Shown piece by piece: positions 18,127 through 27,255 of a DNA stretch of 34,456 bases. The position numbers were made by a program, and so were the translations under genes. The DNA lies in assembly GCA_913043275.1 (NCBI GenBank), contig CAJWLL010000024.1:1-34456 (forward strand). Reading direction: 5' to 3'. Within the stretch, counting starts at the first letter, position 1; each line of letters begins with the position of its first letter. Source of the DNA: an uncultured Flavobacteriaceae bacterium (GTDB taxonomy: Bacteria; Bacteroidota; Bacteroidia; Flavobacteriales; Flavobacteriaceae). The notes under the pieces were generated by a model. The model worked only from the letters and a program-made list of their open reading frames with translations. It was not told the origin of the DNA and did not search any database.

Positions 18127-19518
18127 TTGAAATACTATGCGATTATATTTACAATTAGCTTAAATATTATTAGGGCTAGTGATTTACCAAATTTTGTTTT
18201 TTTTATAGCGGATGACCTAGGGGTTTATCACACTTCAGCTTATGGAGCAGAATGGATAAAAACCCCGAATATTCAGCTTCTATCCGAACAAGGTATGAAG
18301 TTTAACCGAGCCTATGTTGCTTCACCTAGTTGTGCACCTAGTAGAGCAGCATTGATGACAGGTCTGATGCCTTATAAAAACGGAATCGTTGGAAACCACG
18401 AAAAAGTAAGGAATGTAGGGGTTAGACCTTTGCTACCAATATTAATTGACTTAGGTTACGAAATAATTTGGCTTGGTAAAGTTGGTCATGGTCCAGGATC
18501 ATATTCTGGGAATAAAATTAAAATAATTAAACCAAAGGGTTTTCGACCCCAGCCAGAGGAACTGGAGGAGTATTTAGCAAATAGGTTGGATAAAAGACCA
18601 GTAGCAATTTTTTTTGGATGTAGATATCCTCACCGACCCTGGCCAGAGCTTGGTGAGGTTCGTATAGAACCACAGGAAGTAGAAATTCCCGAAAAAACTT
18701 TTGACACATATGATGTTAGAAAAGAATTTACTCGATATGTAGAAGCTGTTGAGATTGTTGATAGTAAACTTGGAAAAATTAATGAAATAATTAAAAAATA
18801 CCTCAACTTTTCAAATACAGTCACAATCTTTACATCTGATAATGGGCAAGCTTGGCCTTTCGCCAAATGGGACCTATATGAAACAGGAATTAGGACTCCT
18901 TTAATAATAAGATGGCCTAAACAAATTAATGCAAAATCAATTTCCAATGCAATGGTAAGTTGGATTGACTTGATCCCAACAATGATTGATATCGCTGGTG
19001 GAGAAATTCCTTGGGAAATTGATGGAATTTCTTTCAAAAAAAATTTAATAGAAAAAAAAATATTTCATAGAGAGAAAATCTTTGGTGTTCATAAAGGAGA
19101 TAATAACTGGAATGTATATCCGATTAGGTCGCTTAGAGATAATGAATGGAAGTATATTTACAATATACACCCTGAGTTTTATCGAACAACTCATATGGAC
19201 CTTGTAAAAAAAGAATCAAAATTTTATAACAGACATTGGAATTCATGGATTGAAGCTTCAAAAAAAAATAGATTAGCTTTAAAATTTCTTCAGGCTTACC
19301 ACTCTCGTCCAAAAGAAGAACTTTACAGAGTTGAAAAAGATTCTTTTGAGTTTAAAAATTTAGCCAATGATCCGAAATACAATGATGTACTTGAAAAAAT
19401 GAGAAAAATTGTATTTGACAGGATGAAAAATGTTGGTGATGATCAAACATTAAGTGGAAAACCAAAGTTTTTAAAAGATTATAAAATTTTATTTGATCAA
19501 AAAAATAGTTTTGATTAA
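18127..19518 (+). CDS. Cys-type sulfatase with TTG start (sulfamidase-like)
   Basis: A third S1 sulfatase. An in-frame TGA lies six bases upstream, no ATG precedes the signal peptide, and only the TTG at 18127 gives the hydrophobic leader MKYYAIIFTISLNIIRA, so TTG is the likely start. LPNFVFFIADDLG opens the metal site and Cys 69 lies in SPSCAPSRAALMTG (CAPSR). IWLGKVGHG, YPHRPWPE, TSDNGQAW and ELYRVEKDSFEFKNLA complete the family pattern, with YPHRPW typical of sulfamidase-like members. At 463 residues it is near full length. It is divergent from one sulfatase and convergent with the GH51 gene, 66 bases away. Confidence 0.88.
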   Translation: MKYYAIIFTISLNIIRASDLPNFVFFIADDLGVYHTSAYGAEWIKTPNIQLLSEQGMKFNRAYVASPSCAPSRAALMTGLMPYKNGIVGNHEKVRNVGVRPLLPILIDLGYEIIWLGKVGHGPGSYSGNKIKIIKPKGFRPQPEELEEYLANRLDKRPVAIFFGCRYPHRPWPELGEVRIEPQEVEIPEKTFDTYDVRKEFTRYVEAVEIVDSKLGKINEIIKKYLNFSNTVTIFTSDNGQAWPFAKWDLYETGIRTPLIIRWPKQINAKSISNAMVSWIDLIPTMIDIAGGEIPWEIDGISFKKNLIEKKIFHREKIFGVHKGDNNWNVYPIRSLRDNEWKYIYNIHPEFYRTTHMDLVKKESKFYNRHWNSWIEASKKNRLALKFLQAYHSRPKEELYRVEKDSFEFKNLANDPKYNDVLEKMRKIVFDRMKNVGDDQTLSGKPKFLKDYKILFDQKNSFD

Positions 19519-19584
19519 CTAAACAAATCTGGTTAATCAGGAAAGAGTTAGAATCATAAAAAACTTTTTAAAGGAAGAAACAAT

Positions 19585-21138
19585 TTAATTTACAAGTTTT
19601 ATTACCATAACTGAATGTGGGGGTATTTTAAAATCAAGGTTTGATTCGACAAACACATAATCCTCAAAAGATTTTGGTTTTATTAAATCATTCTTTTTAA
19701 AAGTATTATGGTCATTCAAGTTTTTAGAGGTAAGTATGTCCATCTCTATCTTTTTTATTTCAAAATTGGGTAATTTGAAAGAAACAGGATGAGATTCTCT
19801 ATCATCTAAATTAACAATAGAAACATGGATATTTCCAGAATTGTCCATTGATGCAGATGCATTAAGAGCTTTTAGACTTTCTGATTGAAATTCATACAAT
19901 GGGGACTCAAATTTTAAATTAATTAGTTCTGCATCATGATGAACGGAGAAAAGCTTCATTACGTGATAAGTTGGAGTGAGGATAATTTTTTCTTCTTCGG
20001 TTAAAATAACTGCTTGAAGTACGTTTACAGTTTGGGCAAGGTTAGCCATTTTTATTCTCCTAGCATTATTGTTAAAGATGTTGAGTGTAACTCCCGCAAT
20101 CATTGCATCTCTGATTGTATTTTGTTGGAATAAAAACCTTGGCTTGGTTCCTGGCTGTTCCCCATACCAAGAGCCCCATTCATCAACTACTAAATCAATT
20201 CTTTGATCTTTATCATACTTATCCATAATAGAAATATGGTTTTTTACAATTTCTTCAATTTTTAGAGCACTTTTCATTGTATTAAAATATTCTTCGGCAC
20301 CAAAATTAGTAGCTGAACCTGATGGGTTTCTCCCAGCTCCAATTACTCCAGATGCAGAAGTATAATAATGCAATGAAATTGCCTCTATTAGTTTTTTGGG
20401 GATGTTTTTAAGCAATACTTCTGTCCAATTGTAATTTTCACCATATGCACCAGATGCTACTCGATAAATCTTATTATTGTTTTGTCTGTTTGTCATAAAT
20501 GAAGAATACAATCTATATTTATTTGCATAAAACTCTGGGGTCATCATTCCTCCACACCCCCAGGTTTCATTTCCAACGCCCCAAAAAGTAACATTCCATG
20601 GAGACTCCCGACCGTTTTCTCGTCTTAGTTTAGACATAGGACTTATACCATCGTGCTTAGTGTATTGAATCCACTCCATTAATTCCTTAACAGTTCCTGT
20701 ACCAATGTTGGCTGAAATAAATGGCTCTGTTTCTAATTCTTCGCATAAATTCAAAAAGTCATGTGTTCCAAAGCTGTTGTCCTCAGTTTCTCCACCCCAC
20801 CAAATATTAACCATTGAAGGCCGTTCGTCTTTTGGGCCAATTCCATCTTTCCAATGATAATAGTCAGCGAAACAGCCCCCAGGCCATCTTAGATTTGGTA
20901 TTTTTAATTCCTTCAAGGCTTTAATTATATCGATCCTTATTCCATTTAAATTTGGAATTTCACTTTTTTGCCCAACATAGATTCCGTCATAAACACATCT
21001 TCCTAGGTGTTCAGCAAAATGACCATAAATATGTTTACTTATTAGGGTTTTATTTTCTGGAATTTGTAAATTGAAATTTGTCTGACACACTGATAATTGA
21101 TAACAAAAGCAAACAATAACAAATAGATAAATTTTCAT
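19585..21138 (-). CDS. Exported GH51 alpha-L-arabinofuranosidase
   Basis: It removes non-reducing alpha-L-arabinofuranosyl units from arabinans, arabinoxylans or arabinogalactans. A signal peptide (MKIYLFVIVCFCYQLSVCQ) places it in the periplasm or beyond. ISKHIYGHFAEHLG is the classic GH51 start, PNLRWPGGCFADYYHW the next block, the acid/base Glu is E191 in WGVGNETWG, and the nucleophile is E320 in VVDEWGSWY. The end has the usual small beta-domain (IPPHSVMVIKL). At 517 residues it is complete. Its start lies 46 bases from the divergent GH43-like gene. Free arabinose made here would feed the araB-araD-araA genes downstream. Confidence 0.95.
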   Translation of the reverse strand: MKIYLFVIVCFCYQLSVCQTNFNLQIPENKTLISKHIYGHFAEHLGRCVYDGIYVGQKSEIPNLNGIRIDIIKALKELKIPNLRWPGGCFADYYHWKDGIGPKDERPSMVNIWWGGETEDNSFGTHDFLNLCEELETEPFISANIGTGTVKELMEWIQYTKHDGISPMSKLRRENGRESPWNVTFWGVGNETWGCGGMMTPEFYANKYRLYSSFMTNRQNNNKIYRVASGAYGENYNWTEVLLKNIPKKLIEAISLHYYTSASGVIGAGRNPSGSATNFGAEEYFNTMKSALKIEEIVKNHISIMDKYDKDQRIDLVVDEWGSWYGEQPGTKPRFLFQQNTIRDAMIAGVTLNIFNNNARRIKMANLAQTVNVLQAVILTEEEKIILTPTYHVMKLFSVHHDAELINLKFESPLYEFQSESLKALNASASMDNSGNIHVSIVNLDDRESHPVSFKLPNFEIKKIEMDILTSKNLNDHNTFKKNDLIKPKSFEDYVFVESNLDFKIPPHSVMVIKLVN

Positions 21139-21184
21139 AAGATAATTTAAAACAAATTTCAGATTTCAATTTAATTATTATACA

Positions 21185-22546
21185 ATGGAAAACAACTTTG
21201 TAAGAGAAAATTTTTTAGGTAATAAATTTTTAGTAATTATTATAACATCTTATTTTTCATTTTCTCAGAACCCAATAATTCCCAATAAAGGGGTTAATGA
21301 CCCTCACATTAGAATAATAGACAATAAAGCATACCTTGCTGCTTCACATGATAGAAGTCCAAAAAACAAAACATTTGTAATGGATAATTGGTGGCTATGG
21401 TCATCAGAAAACCTTGTTGATTGGGAATTGGTTAAGACGTTGACTCCTGAAGAAACATACATTGGTAAACCTTATACAAAATGCTGGGCGACAGACATTG
21501 TTAAAAGAGATGATAAATATTATTGGTATTTTTCTGTTGCTAACAAGAATTCTGGTGTTGTAGTAGCTGACAACCCAGTTGGGCCATGGGTTGACCCACT
21601 TGGAGAGCCATTTCTTAAAGAGAATTTAACCCCCACTCTGGAATATGATATGGGTATTTTTGAGGATTTAAATGGCGATTTCTTTATTGTTTTTGGTATT
21701 TGGGATTACTACATAGCAAAGCTGAATGATGATATGATCTCATTAGCTGAAAAACCTAGAAAAATTGTAATTAATAATCCCAGAGGCCCATATAATTTAT
21801 GTGGTATTCGAGATGAAAAAAGAACAGATGATAAGCCATTTATTCATTACTACAACCAAAAATATTACCTATCATGGGGTTGTTTTTATGCAATATCTAA
21901 TAATGTTTATGGCCCATATGATTATAAGGGATCCATTATTGAAAATAATAGTTTTTCCCATGGTTATGATTCTCCTACATGGCCGAATGGATTCAAACAA
22001 GGGCGCCATGGATCTTTTTTTCAGTGGTATAATCAATGGTACTTTGCCTATTGTGATATGAGTCAAACAGGTAATAGGTATTTTAGAGACACTTTTATTA
22101 GTTATATCCATTATAAAGAAAATGGTGAAATATCTCCAATTAGAGTTGATGGAATTGGTGTTGGAAATTATGATATTAATAAAGGCCATATTAATGCAGT
22201 AGATTATTTTAAATCATTTGGAACGAAAAAAATTGAAAATACTGACGGTACATTCTCTATTTCAGATATACAGAATAATGATTTTTTAGTTTACAACAGG
22301 ATAAAGGGTTTAAGTGGTAAAAAAACTATCGAATTTACAGGATCTTTTCATTATAGTTTAATTATTGAAGCAAGATTAGATTCGCCTGAGGGGAAATTAA
22401 TTGGAGCCTTTAATGTATCTCAAAATAAACAAATTAATCATCAACAATTCAGTTTTAAACCTATTGACAACCTTGTTAACTTGTGTTTTGTTTTTAAAGG
22501 AAAACAAGACAGCTTATTAGATCTTAGGCGTATTAGTTTCAAATAA
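21185..22546 (+). CDS. GH43-like five-bladed beta-propeller glycosidase, exported
   Basis: Probably an exo-acting glycosidase on arabinose, xylose or galactose side chains. The N-terminal leader FLVIIITSYFSFS is hydrophobic after a longer than usual polar start. NKGVNDPHIRI carries the base Asp, WATDIVKRDDKYYWYFS the W-A-P-D-like block, and EYDMGIFEDLNGDFFIVFG the second Asp. The usual position of the general-acid Glu reads GRHGSFFQW, so no canonical Glu is seen there. Similar R-H-G-S-F-F segments occur in one GH43-like clade as I recall it, so this may be a clade feature. The last 130 residues (from about 330) form a beta-sandwich resembling a carbohydrate-binding domain. It ends 20 bases from the convergent sulfatase. 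Confidence 0.75.
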   Translation: MENNFVRENFLGNKFLVIIITSYFSFSQNPIIPNKGVNDPHIRIIDNKAYLAASHDRSPKNKTFVMDNWWLWSSENLVDWELVKTLTPEETYIGKPYTKCWATDIVKRDDKYYWYFSVANKNSGVVVADNPVGPWVDPLGEPFLKENLTPTLEYDMGIFEDLNGDFFIVFGIWDYYIAKLNDDMISLAEKPRKIVINNPRGPYNLCGIRDEKRTDDKPFIHYYNQKYYLSWGCFYAISNNVYGPYDYKGSIIENNSFSHGYDSPTWPNGFKQGRHGSFFQWYNQWYFAYCDMSQTGNRYFRDTFISYIHYKENGEISPIRVDGIGVGNYDINKGHINAVDYFKSFGTKKIENTDGTFSISDIQNNDFLVYNRIKGLSGKKTIEFTGSFHYSLIIEARLDSPEGKLIGAFNVSQNKQINHQQFSFKPIDNLVNLCFVFKGKQDSLLDLRRISFK

Positions 22547-22566
22547 TTTTCACTTACGATTCGAAA

Positions 22567-24099
22567 TCACTTGGGATCATTATTAATTTTTGAAATAGGT
22601 ATAAATTTGTTCTTTTTAATTCTCCCATTATAAACCGTATATCCTGTTGGTGATAACACATTTAAATTTCCATCTTTCTTCAATTCTAGTCTATTATTTA
22701 ACTCTTTTCTAAAAAGCTGTATTTTTTGAGAGTATTTAGGATTATAAGCTAAATTCTCAAATTCATTTGGATCAATTTCATGATTGTAAAGTTCCTCCAA
22801 ATTGTTTGACATATAATATATATATCTAAAGTTTTTACTTCTTAAAGCATGTCCAATTTCACCAGAGCTAAATCTAAAACTAGTCAATGCGGATTTTTTT
22901 CTCTCAAAAGAAACATTGTTTAGCTGAGGTATGAGGCTTTCGCCATCACAATGAGTTGGCGGTTCAAACCCTGCAAGCTCAGATAATGTTGGGTATATAT
23001 CGATAAGCGAAATTGGTTCATCACAAAGAATTCCCTTCTGAGTCATCCCTGGATAATTTATTAATAGAGGCACTCTTGTGGATTCCTCCCAAAGTGTAAA
23101 CTTTTCCCAGTTTTCTTTTTCACCTATGTGCATTCCATGATCAGACCATAAAATTATGATTGTGTTTTTATGATGTTTGGAACTTTCTAGGCTTCTCAGA
23201 ACCCTTCCGATCTGATTGTCAGCGAAGGCAATGGATGCAAGATATGCTTGGATTACTTTTTTCCATTGTTTATTATCTTTAACAAATTTGTGCCATTTTC
23301 TTCTGCCATGATCATAAGCATCTTCAAGATCATTTTCTAATATATTTAATGACTCTATGGTTTCTAGAGGAAACATTTCAAAGTATTTTTTTGGAACTTC
23401 CCATGGCATATGAGGGCGAAACAAACCAAATGCAAGAAACAGAGGCTTATTGTGCTCCTTTTCTAGCTCAGAGATCACCCAATCAACAACATGGTAATCA
23501 GACATTTTTTGATCTTCTACCTCAAGGGGTCCCCAAGTAAAATATTTATGTCTTTTACCCTTAAATGAATCTGGATTAATTATTTCTTTTTTACCTCTAA
23601 TTTGAAATGGGATAGGTGCTGAAATATTAGGAAAGTAAAAATCCCACCCAGTTGGATCAGCTTGATTCATTAATGTCCATGGAGGAGCTAGCGAATGATA
23701 TATTTTCCCACCACCTAAAGTTTTATATCCTCTATTTTTAAAAAACTGATCTAATGTTTCAATATTTTTCAAAGATGATATTTCTCTCCATTTTGGCCCG
23801 TCATACCATTGATTATCAAGAATATTTGATTTATGAGGTAAAACACCCGTCATAACAGATAAACGTGAAGGAGAGCAGGCCGGGGATGAGCAGTGTGCAT
23901 TTGAAAAAACAACAGATCTTTTTGCTAGTTGATCTAAGTTTGGTGTTTTTGTTATTGAAATACCCTTCAACGGTCCAATCCAATCATTCATGTCATCAAT
24001 AGCAATGAAAAGAATATTTGGTTTTTCTAAATTTTGAGAATTTAGGTTAACATAAAACAATGTAATTATTAAAAAAGTGTAAAACTTTAAGAGCTTCAT
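22567..24099 (-). CDS. Cys-type sulfatase (iduronate-2-sulfatase-like)
   Basis: The fourth S1 sulfatase and the one most like iduronate-2-sulfatases. The signal peptide spans about 20 residues and ends YVNLNSQ. KPNILFIAIDDMNDW is the classic start of that group, and Cys 75 lies in SSPACSPSRLSVMTG (CSPSR). GGGKIYHS, FGLFRPHMPWEVPKKYFEMFP, LWSDHGMHIGEKENW and ELYNHEIDPNEFENLA are all characteristic. The 510 residues are full length. It is divergent from the SGNH-araBDA operon, with 85 bases between starts. Its sulfated sugar in this setting is unknown; similarity to iduronate enzymes does not mean it acts on glycosaminoglycans. Confidence 0.94.
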   Translation of the reverse strand: MKLLKFYTFLIITLFYVNLNSQNLEKPNILFIAIDDMNDWIGPLKGISITKTPNLDQLAKRSVVFSNAHCSSPACSPSRLSVMTGVLPHKSNILDNQWYDGPKWREISSLKNIETLDQFFKNRGYKTLGGGKIYHSLAPPWTLMNQADPTGWDFYFPNISAPIPFQIRGKKEIINPDSFKGKRHKYFTWGPLEVEDQKMSDYHVVDWVISELEKEHNKPLFLAFGLFRPHMPWEVPKKYFEMFPLETIESLNILENDLEDAYDHGRRKWHKFVKDNKQWKKVIQAYLASIAFADNQIGRVLRSLESSKHHKNTIIILWSDHGMHIGEKENWEKFTLWEESTRVPLLINYPGMTQKGILCDEPISLIDIYPTLSELAGFEPPTHCDGESLIPQLNNVSFERKKSALTSFRFSSGEIGHALRSKNFRYIYYMSNNLEELYNHEIDPNEFENLAYNPKYSQKIQLFRKELNNRLELKKDGNLNVLSPTGYTVYNGRIKKNKFIPISKINNDPK

Positions 24100-24168
24100 G
24101 ATTTTTTAATATAGCAATTGTTAATCAAATTCATTTAATTTATTTTAATTTTAAATAATAATAGTTCA

Positions 24169-24184
24169 TATAAAATATTTTATA
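24169..24184 (+). promoter_or_regulatory. 16-base AT palindrome abutting the SGNH start
   Basis: TATAAAATATTTTATA is a perfect palindrome that ends one base before the ATG at 24185. It would cover the ribosome landing region of the esterase-araBDA operon. It could be an operator or a small hairpin, or simply chance in AT-rich DNA. Confidence 0.3.
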
Positions 24185-24862
24185 ATGAAACAGAGTTTTA
24201 AACTCATATTTATCATTCAAATAATTTCATTTAGTATCGGATGTAGTAGTAATAAAATTCCTAACGTTCTGATTATTGGTGATTCTATTTCAGGCGGCTA
24301 TTTCCCATTTGTAAATGAAGAACTGTCTGGAAAAGCAAAATTATTTCAACCCTTAAGATATGACAATAATGGTAATCCTTTGAGTTGTTGTAAGGGCACT
24401 ACTCAGGGAGTAAATGAAATTGACATATTTCTTGCTGACACAAAATGGGATATCATTCATTTTAATTTTGGCTTACATGATCTAAAACATATAAATCCAA
24501 TTACTGGTAAAAACAGTAAAAATCTTGATCATCCTAGACAAGCTTCTCCAGAAGAATACTCAAAAAACCTTAAAATAATTATATCTAAATTAAGAACAAC
24601 AAAAGCTAAACTCATTTTTGCAACGACTACTCCTTATCCAGATAAACTAGGCAAGCAAATGCGCTCCCCTGGTATGCCAAAAATTTACAATGAGGTTGCA
24701 ATTGAGATTATGGATAAAAATAATATTGAGATAAATGATTTGTATTCAAAATTATTACCAGTAATTGGGTCTTTACAACGCCCTAAAAATGTCCATTTTA
24801 CAGAGGAGGGATATAAGTTTCTTGCTAAACATGTAGCTCAAAAAATCATTAATAATTTGTAG
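24185..24862 (+). CDS. SGNH-hydrolase-like lipoprotein, putative glycan esterase
   Basis: Probably removes acyl groups from a polysaccharide outside the cytoplasm. A lipoprotein signal ends FSIGC (Cys 20). The nucleophile motif is IGDSISGGY (Ser 34). The third block reads NFGLHDLKH, where the usual N of GxND is replaced by H, and the C-terminal block is RPKNVHFTEEGY, which keeps the catalytic His but shows no Asp in the usual DxxH place. This variant pattern appears in SGNH proteins that often sit beside sulfatases, as recalled rather than checked. At 225 residues it is one domain. It is first in a likely operon, 18 bases before araB, tying an exported esterase to cytoplasmic arabinose use. 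Confidence 0.75.
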   Translation: MKQSFKLIFIIQIISFSIGCSSNKIPNVLIIGDSISGGYFPFVNEELSGKAKLFQPLRYDNNGNPLSCCKGTTQGVNEIDIFLADTKWDIIHFNFGLHDLKHINPITGKNSKNLDHPRQASPEEYSKNLKIIISKLRTTKAKLIFATTTPYPDKLGKQMRSPGMPKIYNEVAIEIMDKNNIEINDLYSKLLPVIGSLQRPKNVHFTEEGYKFLAKHVAQKIINNL

Positions 24863-24880
24863 CTAAATTTTATATAATTA

Positions 24881-26551
24881 ATGAATTCTTATGTTATAGG
24901 TTTAGATTTTGGAACAGATTCTGTTAGAGCACTAATTGTTGATACTTCAAATGGTGAAGAATTAGCTCATTCGGTTTACAATTACGAAAAATGGTCTAAA
25001 GGTTTATTTTGTAACCCTAAAATAAATCAGTTTAGACAGCACCCATCAGATCATTTCAAAGGAATAGAAAATACTGTTAAAGAGGTGATTTCTATATCAA
25101 AAGTTAATACTGATGATGTGAAAGCTTTAACAATTGATACAACAGGGTCGTCACCCATTGCAATCACTAATGAAGGCAAGGCTCTTGTATTTGAGGAAGG
25201 TTTTGAAGATAATCCAAATGCAATGGTTATTCTATGGAAGGATCATACAGCTTTGTTTGAAGCCAATGAAATAAATGATCTAGTTAAAAAAGAAAAAAAG
25301 CTAGACTATCTTAAATTCTCAGGTGGAATTTATTCATCCGAATGGTTTTGGGCAAAAATTTTACATATAATAAGGATTGATAAAGATGTTAAAAAGGATG
25401 CTTACTCATGGATGGAGCATTGTGACTATATTACATTTAGTTTGATAGAAGATAAAAATCTTTCGATTTTTAAAAGGAGTCGATGTGCAGCTGGCCATAA
25501 AGCGATGTGGCATGAGTCTTGGGGAGGATTACCAGATAAACTTTTTTTAAGTTCACTAGATCCTTATCTTTCAGGTCTTAGGGACAGACTTTATAAAGAA
25601 ACATTTACATCTGATTATGCAGCAGGAAATCTAAGTATTGAATGGGCAAAAAAACTTGGACTAAATACTCAAACCATTGTTGGCGTTGGAACTTTTGATG
25701 CTCATGCGGGAGCATTAGGCGCAAAAGTAGTAGATCAAACTCTAGTGAAAGTTATGGGAACCTCCACTTGCGATATAATGATCAGTAGATCCCCCTCTAT
25801 GAGTAAAAAAGCGATAAGTGGTATTTGTGGTCAGGTCGATGGATCAGTAATTCCAGGTTGTTATGGTTTGGAAGCAGGTCAATCAGCATTTGGAGATTTG
25901 TTAGCTTGGTTTATAAAAATTATAGAGTGGCCATTAGAAAATACTTTAAAAAAAATATCATCTATTGATGAGAAGCAAAAAAAACAACTTATCAGAATAA
26001 TTAAGGATAATTTATTAAAAGATCTAACAGATTCAGCATCCAAGCTAAAAGATGATAATGCTATCCCAACTGCATTAGATTGGATAAATGGAAGAAGGAC
26101 ACCTGATGCTAATCAAAATTTAAAAGCTGCCTTTTCAAATTTAACACTAGGAAGTGGAGCCCGAGAGATATTTTTATCATTAGTATTTGCTATTTGCTTT
26201 GGTTCGAAAAAAATTATAGATAGGCTCGAGGATGAGGGTTTGAAAATAAAAAAAATTATAGGTGTTGGGGGAATAGCTAGAAAATCTCCATTCATAATGC
26301 AGACGTTATCTAATGTTTTAGATTTACCAGTTGAAGTTTGTCGCTCATACCAAACGCCTGCTCTTGGTGCAGCAATATGTGCCTCAGTAGCATCTGGAAT
26401 TCATAAGTCTATTCCTGATGCTATAACAGTAATGGGTAGTGATTTTGACAAAGTTTATTATCCTGAATCTGAGAAGGTAATCCGATTAAAAGAAATGTTT
26501 TTAAAATATGAACAACTTTCTAGAGTTGTTGAAGATGAACTAAACAATTGA
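24881..26551 (+). CDS. araB: Ribulokinase
   Basis: AraB phosphorylates L-ribulose to L-ribulose 5-phosphate with ATP in the cytoplasm, the second step of L-arabinose catabolism. It is an FGGY kinase: YVIGLDFGTDSVRALIVD is the N-terminal phosphate loop, ALTIDTTGSSPI and VILWKDHTA are araB-specific blocks, GTFDAHAGALGA holds the catalytic Asp region, and GVGGIARKSPFIMQ with ALGAAICA form the C-terminal ATP site. The 556 residues match ribulokinases. It lies between the esterase and araD, 18 bases and about 2 bases away, so these are one operon. No AraR or AraC regulator is in the window. Confidence 0.96.
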   Translation: MNSYVIGLDFGTDSVRALIVDTSNGEELAHSVYNYEKWSKGLFCNPKINQFRQHPSDHFKGIENTVKEVISISKVNTDDVKALTIDTTGSSPIAITNEGKALVFEEGFEDNPNAMVILWKDHTALFEANEINDLVKKEKKLDYLKFSGGIYSSEWFWAKILHIIRIDKDVKKDAYSWMEHCDYITFSLIEDKNLSIFKRSRCAAGHKAMWHESWGGLPDKLFLSSLDPYLSGLRDRLYKETFTSDYAAGNLSIEWAKKLGLNTQTIVGVGTFDAHAGALGAKVVDQTLVKVMGTSTCDIMISRSPSMSKKAISGICGQVDGSVIPGCYGLEAGQSAFGDLLAWFIKIIEWPLENTLKKISSIDEKQKKQLIRIIKDNLLKDLTDSASKLKDDNAIPTALDWINGRRTPDANQNLKAAFSNLTLGSGAREIFLSLVFAICFGSKKIIDRLEDEGLKIKKIIGVGGIARKSPFIMQTLSNVLDLPVEVCRSYQTPALGAAICASVASGIHKSIPDAITVMGSDFDKVYYPESEKVIRLKEMFLKYEQLSRVVEDELNN

Positions 26552-26553
26552 AA

Positions 26554-27252
26554 ATGAGTGATTTTTTTTACTTAAAAGAGGAATGCTATGAGGCTAATAT
26601 GGAGCTAAATAAGCTAGGATTAGTTATGTATACTTTTGGGAATGTTAGTTCATCTGATCATAATAAAAAAGTTTTTGCCATAAAACCCAGTGGTATTCCT
26701 TACGAAGAATTAAAACCAAACAAAATGGTTATTGTTGACTTTAACAACAATATTATTGAAGGTGATTTGAAGCCCTCCTCGGACACGAAAACTCATTCTT
26801 ACCTTTATAAAAAATGGCCGAACATAGGTGGTATTGCCCATACCCATGCTTTATACTCTGTTGCTTGGTCCCAAGCACTCAAAGATATACCTATATACGG
26901 TACTACCCATGCTGATCACCTTTCAACAGACATCCCTTGTATTCCAACAATGAGTGATTCAATGATCAAAGGAAACTATGAACATAACACTGGAAAGCAA
27001 ATAATTGAATATTTTAAAGAAAATAATCTTGATCAAAATGAAGTTGAGATGGTATTAGTTGGGAACCACGGTCCATTTTGTTGGGGTAAAAATGCCTCCA
27101 AAGCAGTTTTTAATAGTAAAGTGCTTGAGGAAATTGCAAATATGGCATTTCTTACTGAGCAAATTAATCCACAAGTAAAAAGGTTAAAAAAGTCTCTTAT
27201 AGATAAGCACTTTCAGAGAAAAAGAGGAAAAAATAAATATTATGGCCAATAA
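26554..27252 (+). CDS. araD: L-ribulose-5-phosphate 4-epimerase
   Basis: AraD converts L-ribulose 5-phosphate to D-xylulose 5-phosphate, linking arabinose to the pentose phosphate pathway. It is a zinc class II aldolase-like protein. LGLVMYTFGNVSS and KPSGIPYEEL form the substrate site, PSSDTKTH the phosphate site, AHTHALYS provides H96 and H98, and YGTTHADH and GNHGPFCWG complete the fold. At 232 residues it is normal. The ATG at 26554 is preferred. An in-frame TTG at 26548 would overlap the araB stop and add only two residues. araA follows after three bases. Confidence 0.96.
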   Translation: MSDFFYLKEECYEANMELNKLGLVMYTFGNVSSSDHNKKVFAIKPSGIPYEELKPNKMVIVDFNNNIIEGDLKPSSDTKTHSYLYKKWPNIGGIAHTHALYSVAWSQALKDIPIYGTTHADHLSTDIPCIPTMSDSMIKGNYEHNTGKQIIEYFKENNLDQNEVEMVLVGNHGPFCWGKNASKAVFNSKVLEEIANMAFLTEQINPQVKRLKKSLIDKHFQRKRGKNKYYGQ

Positions 27253-27255
27253 AAA

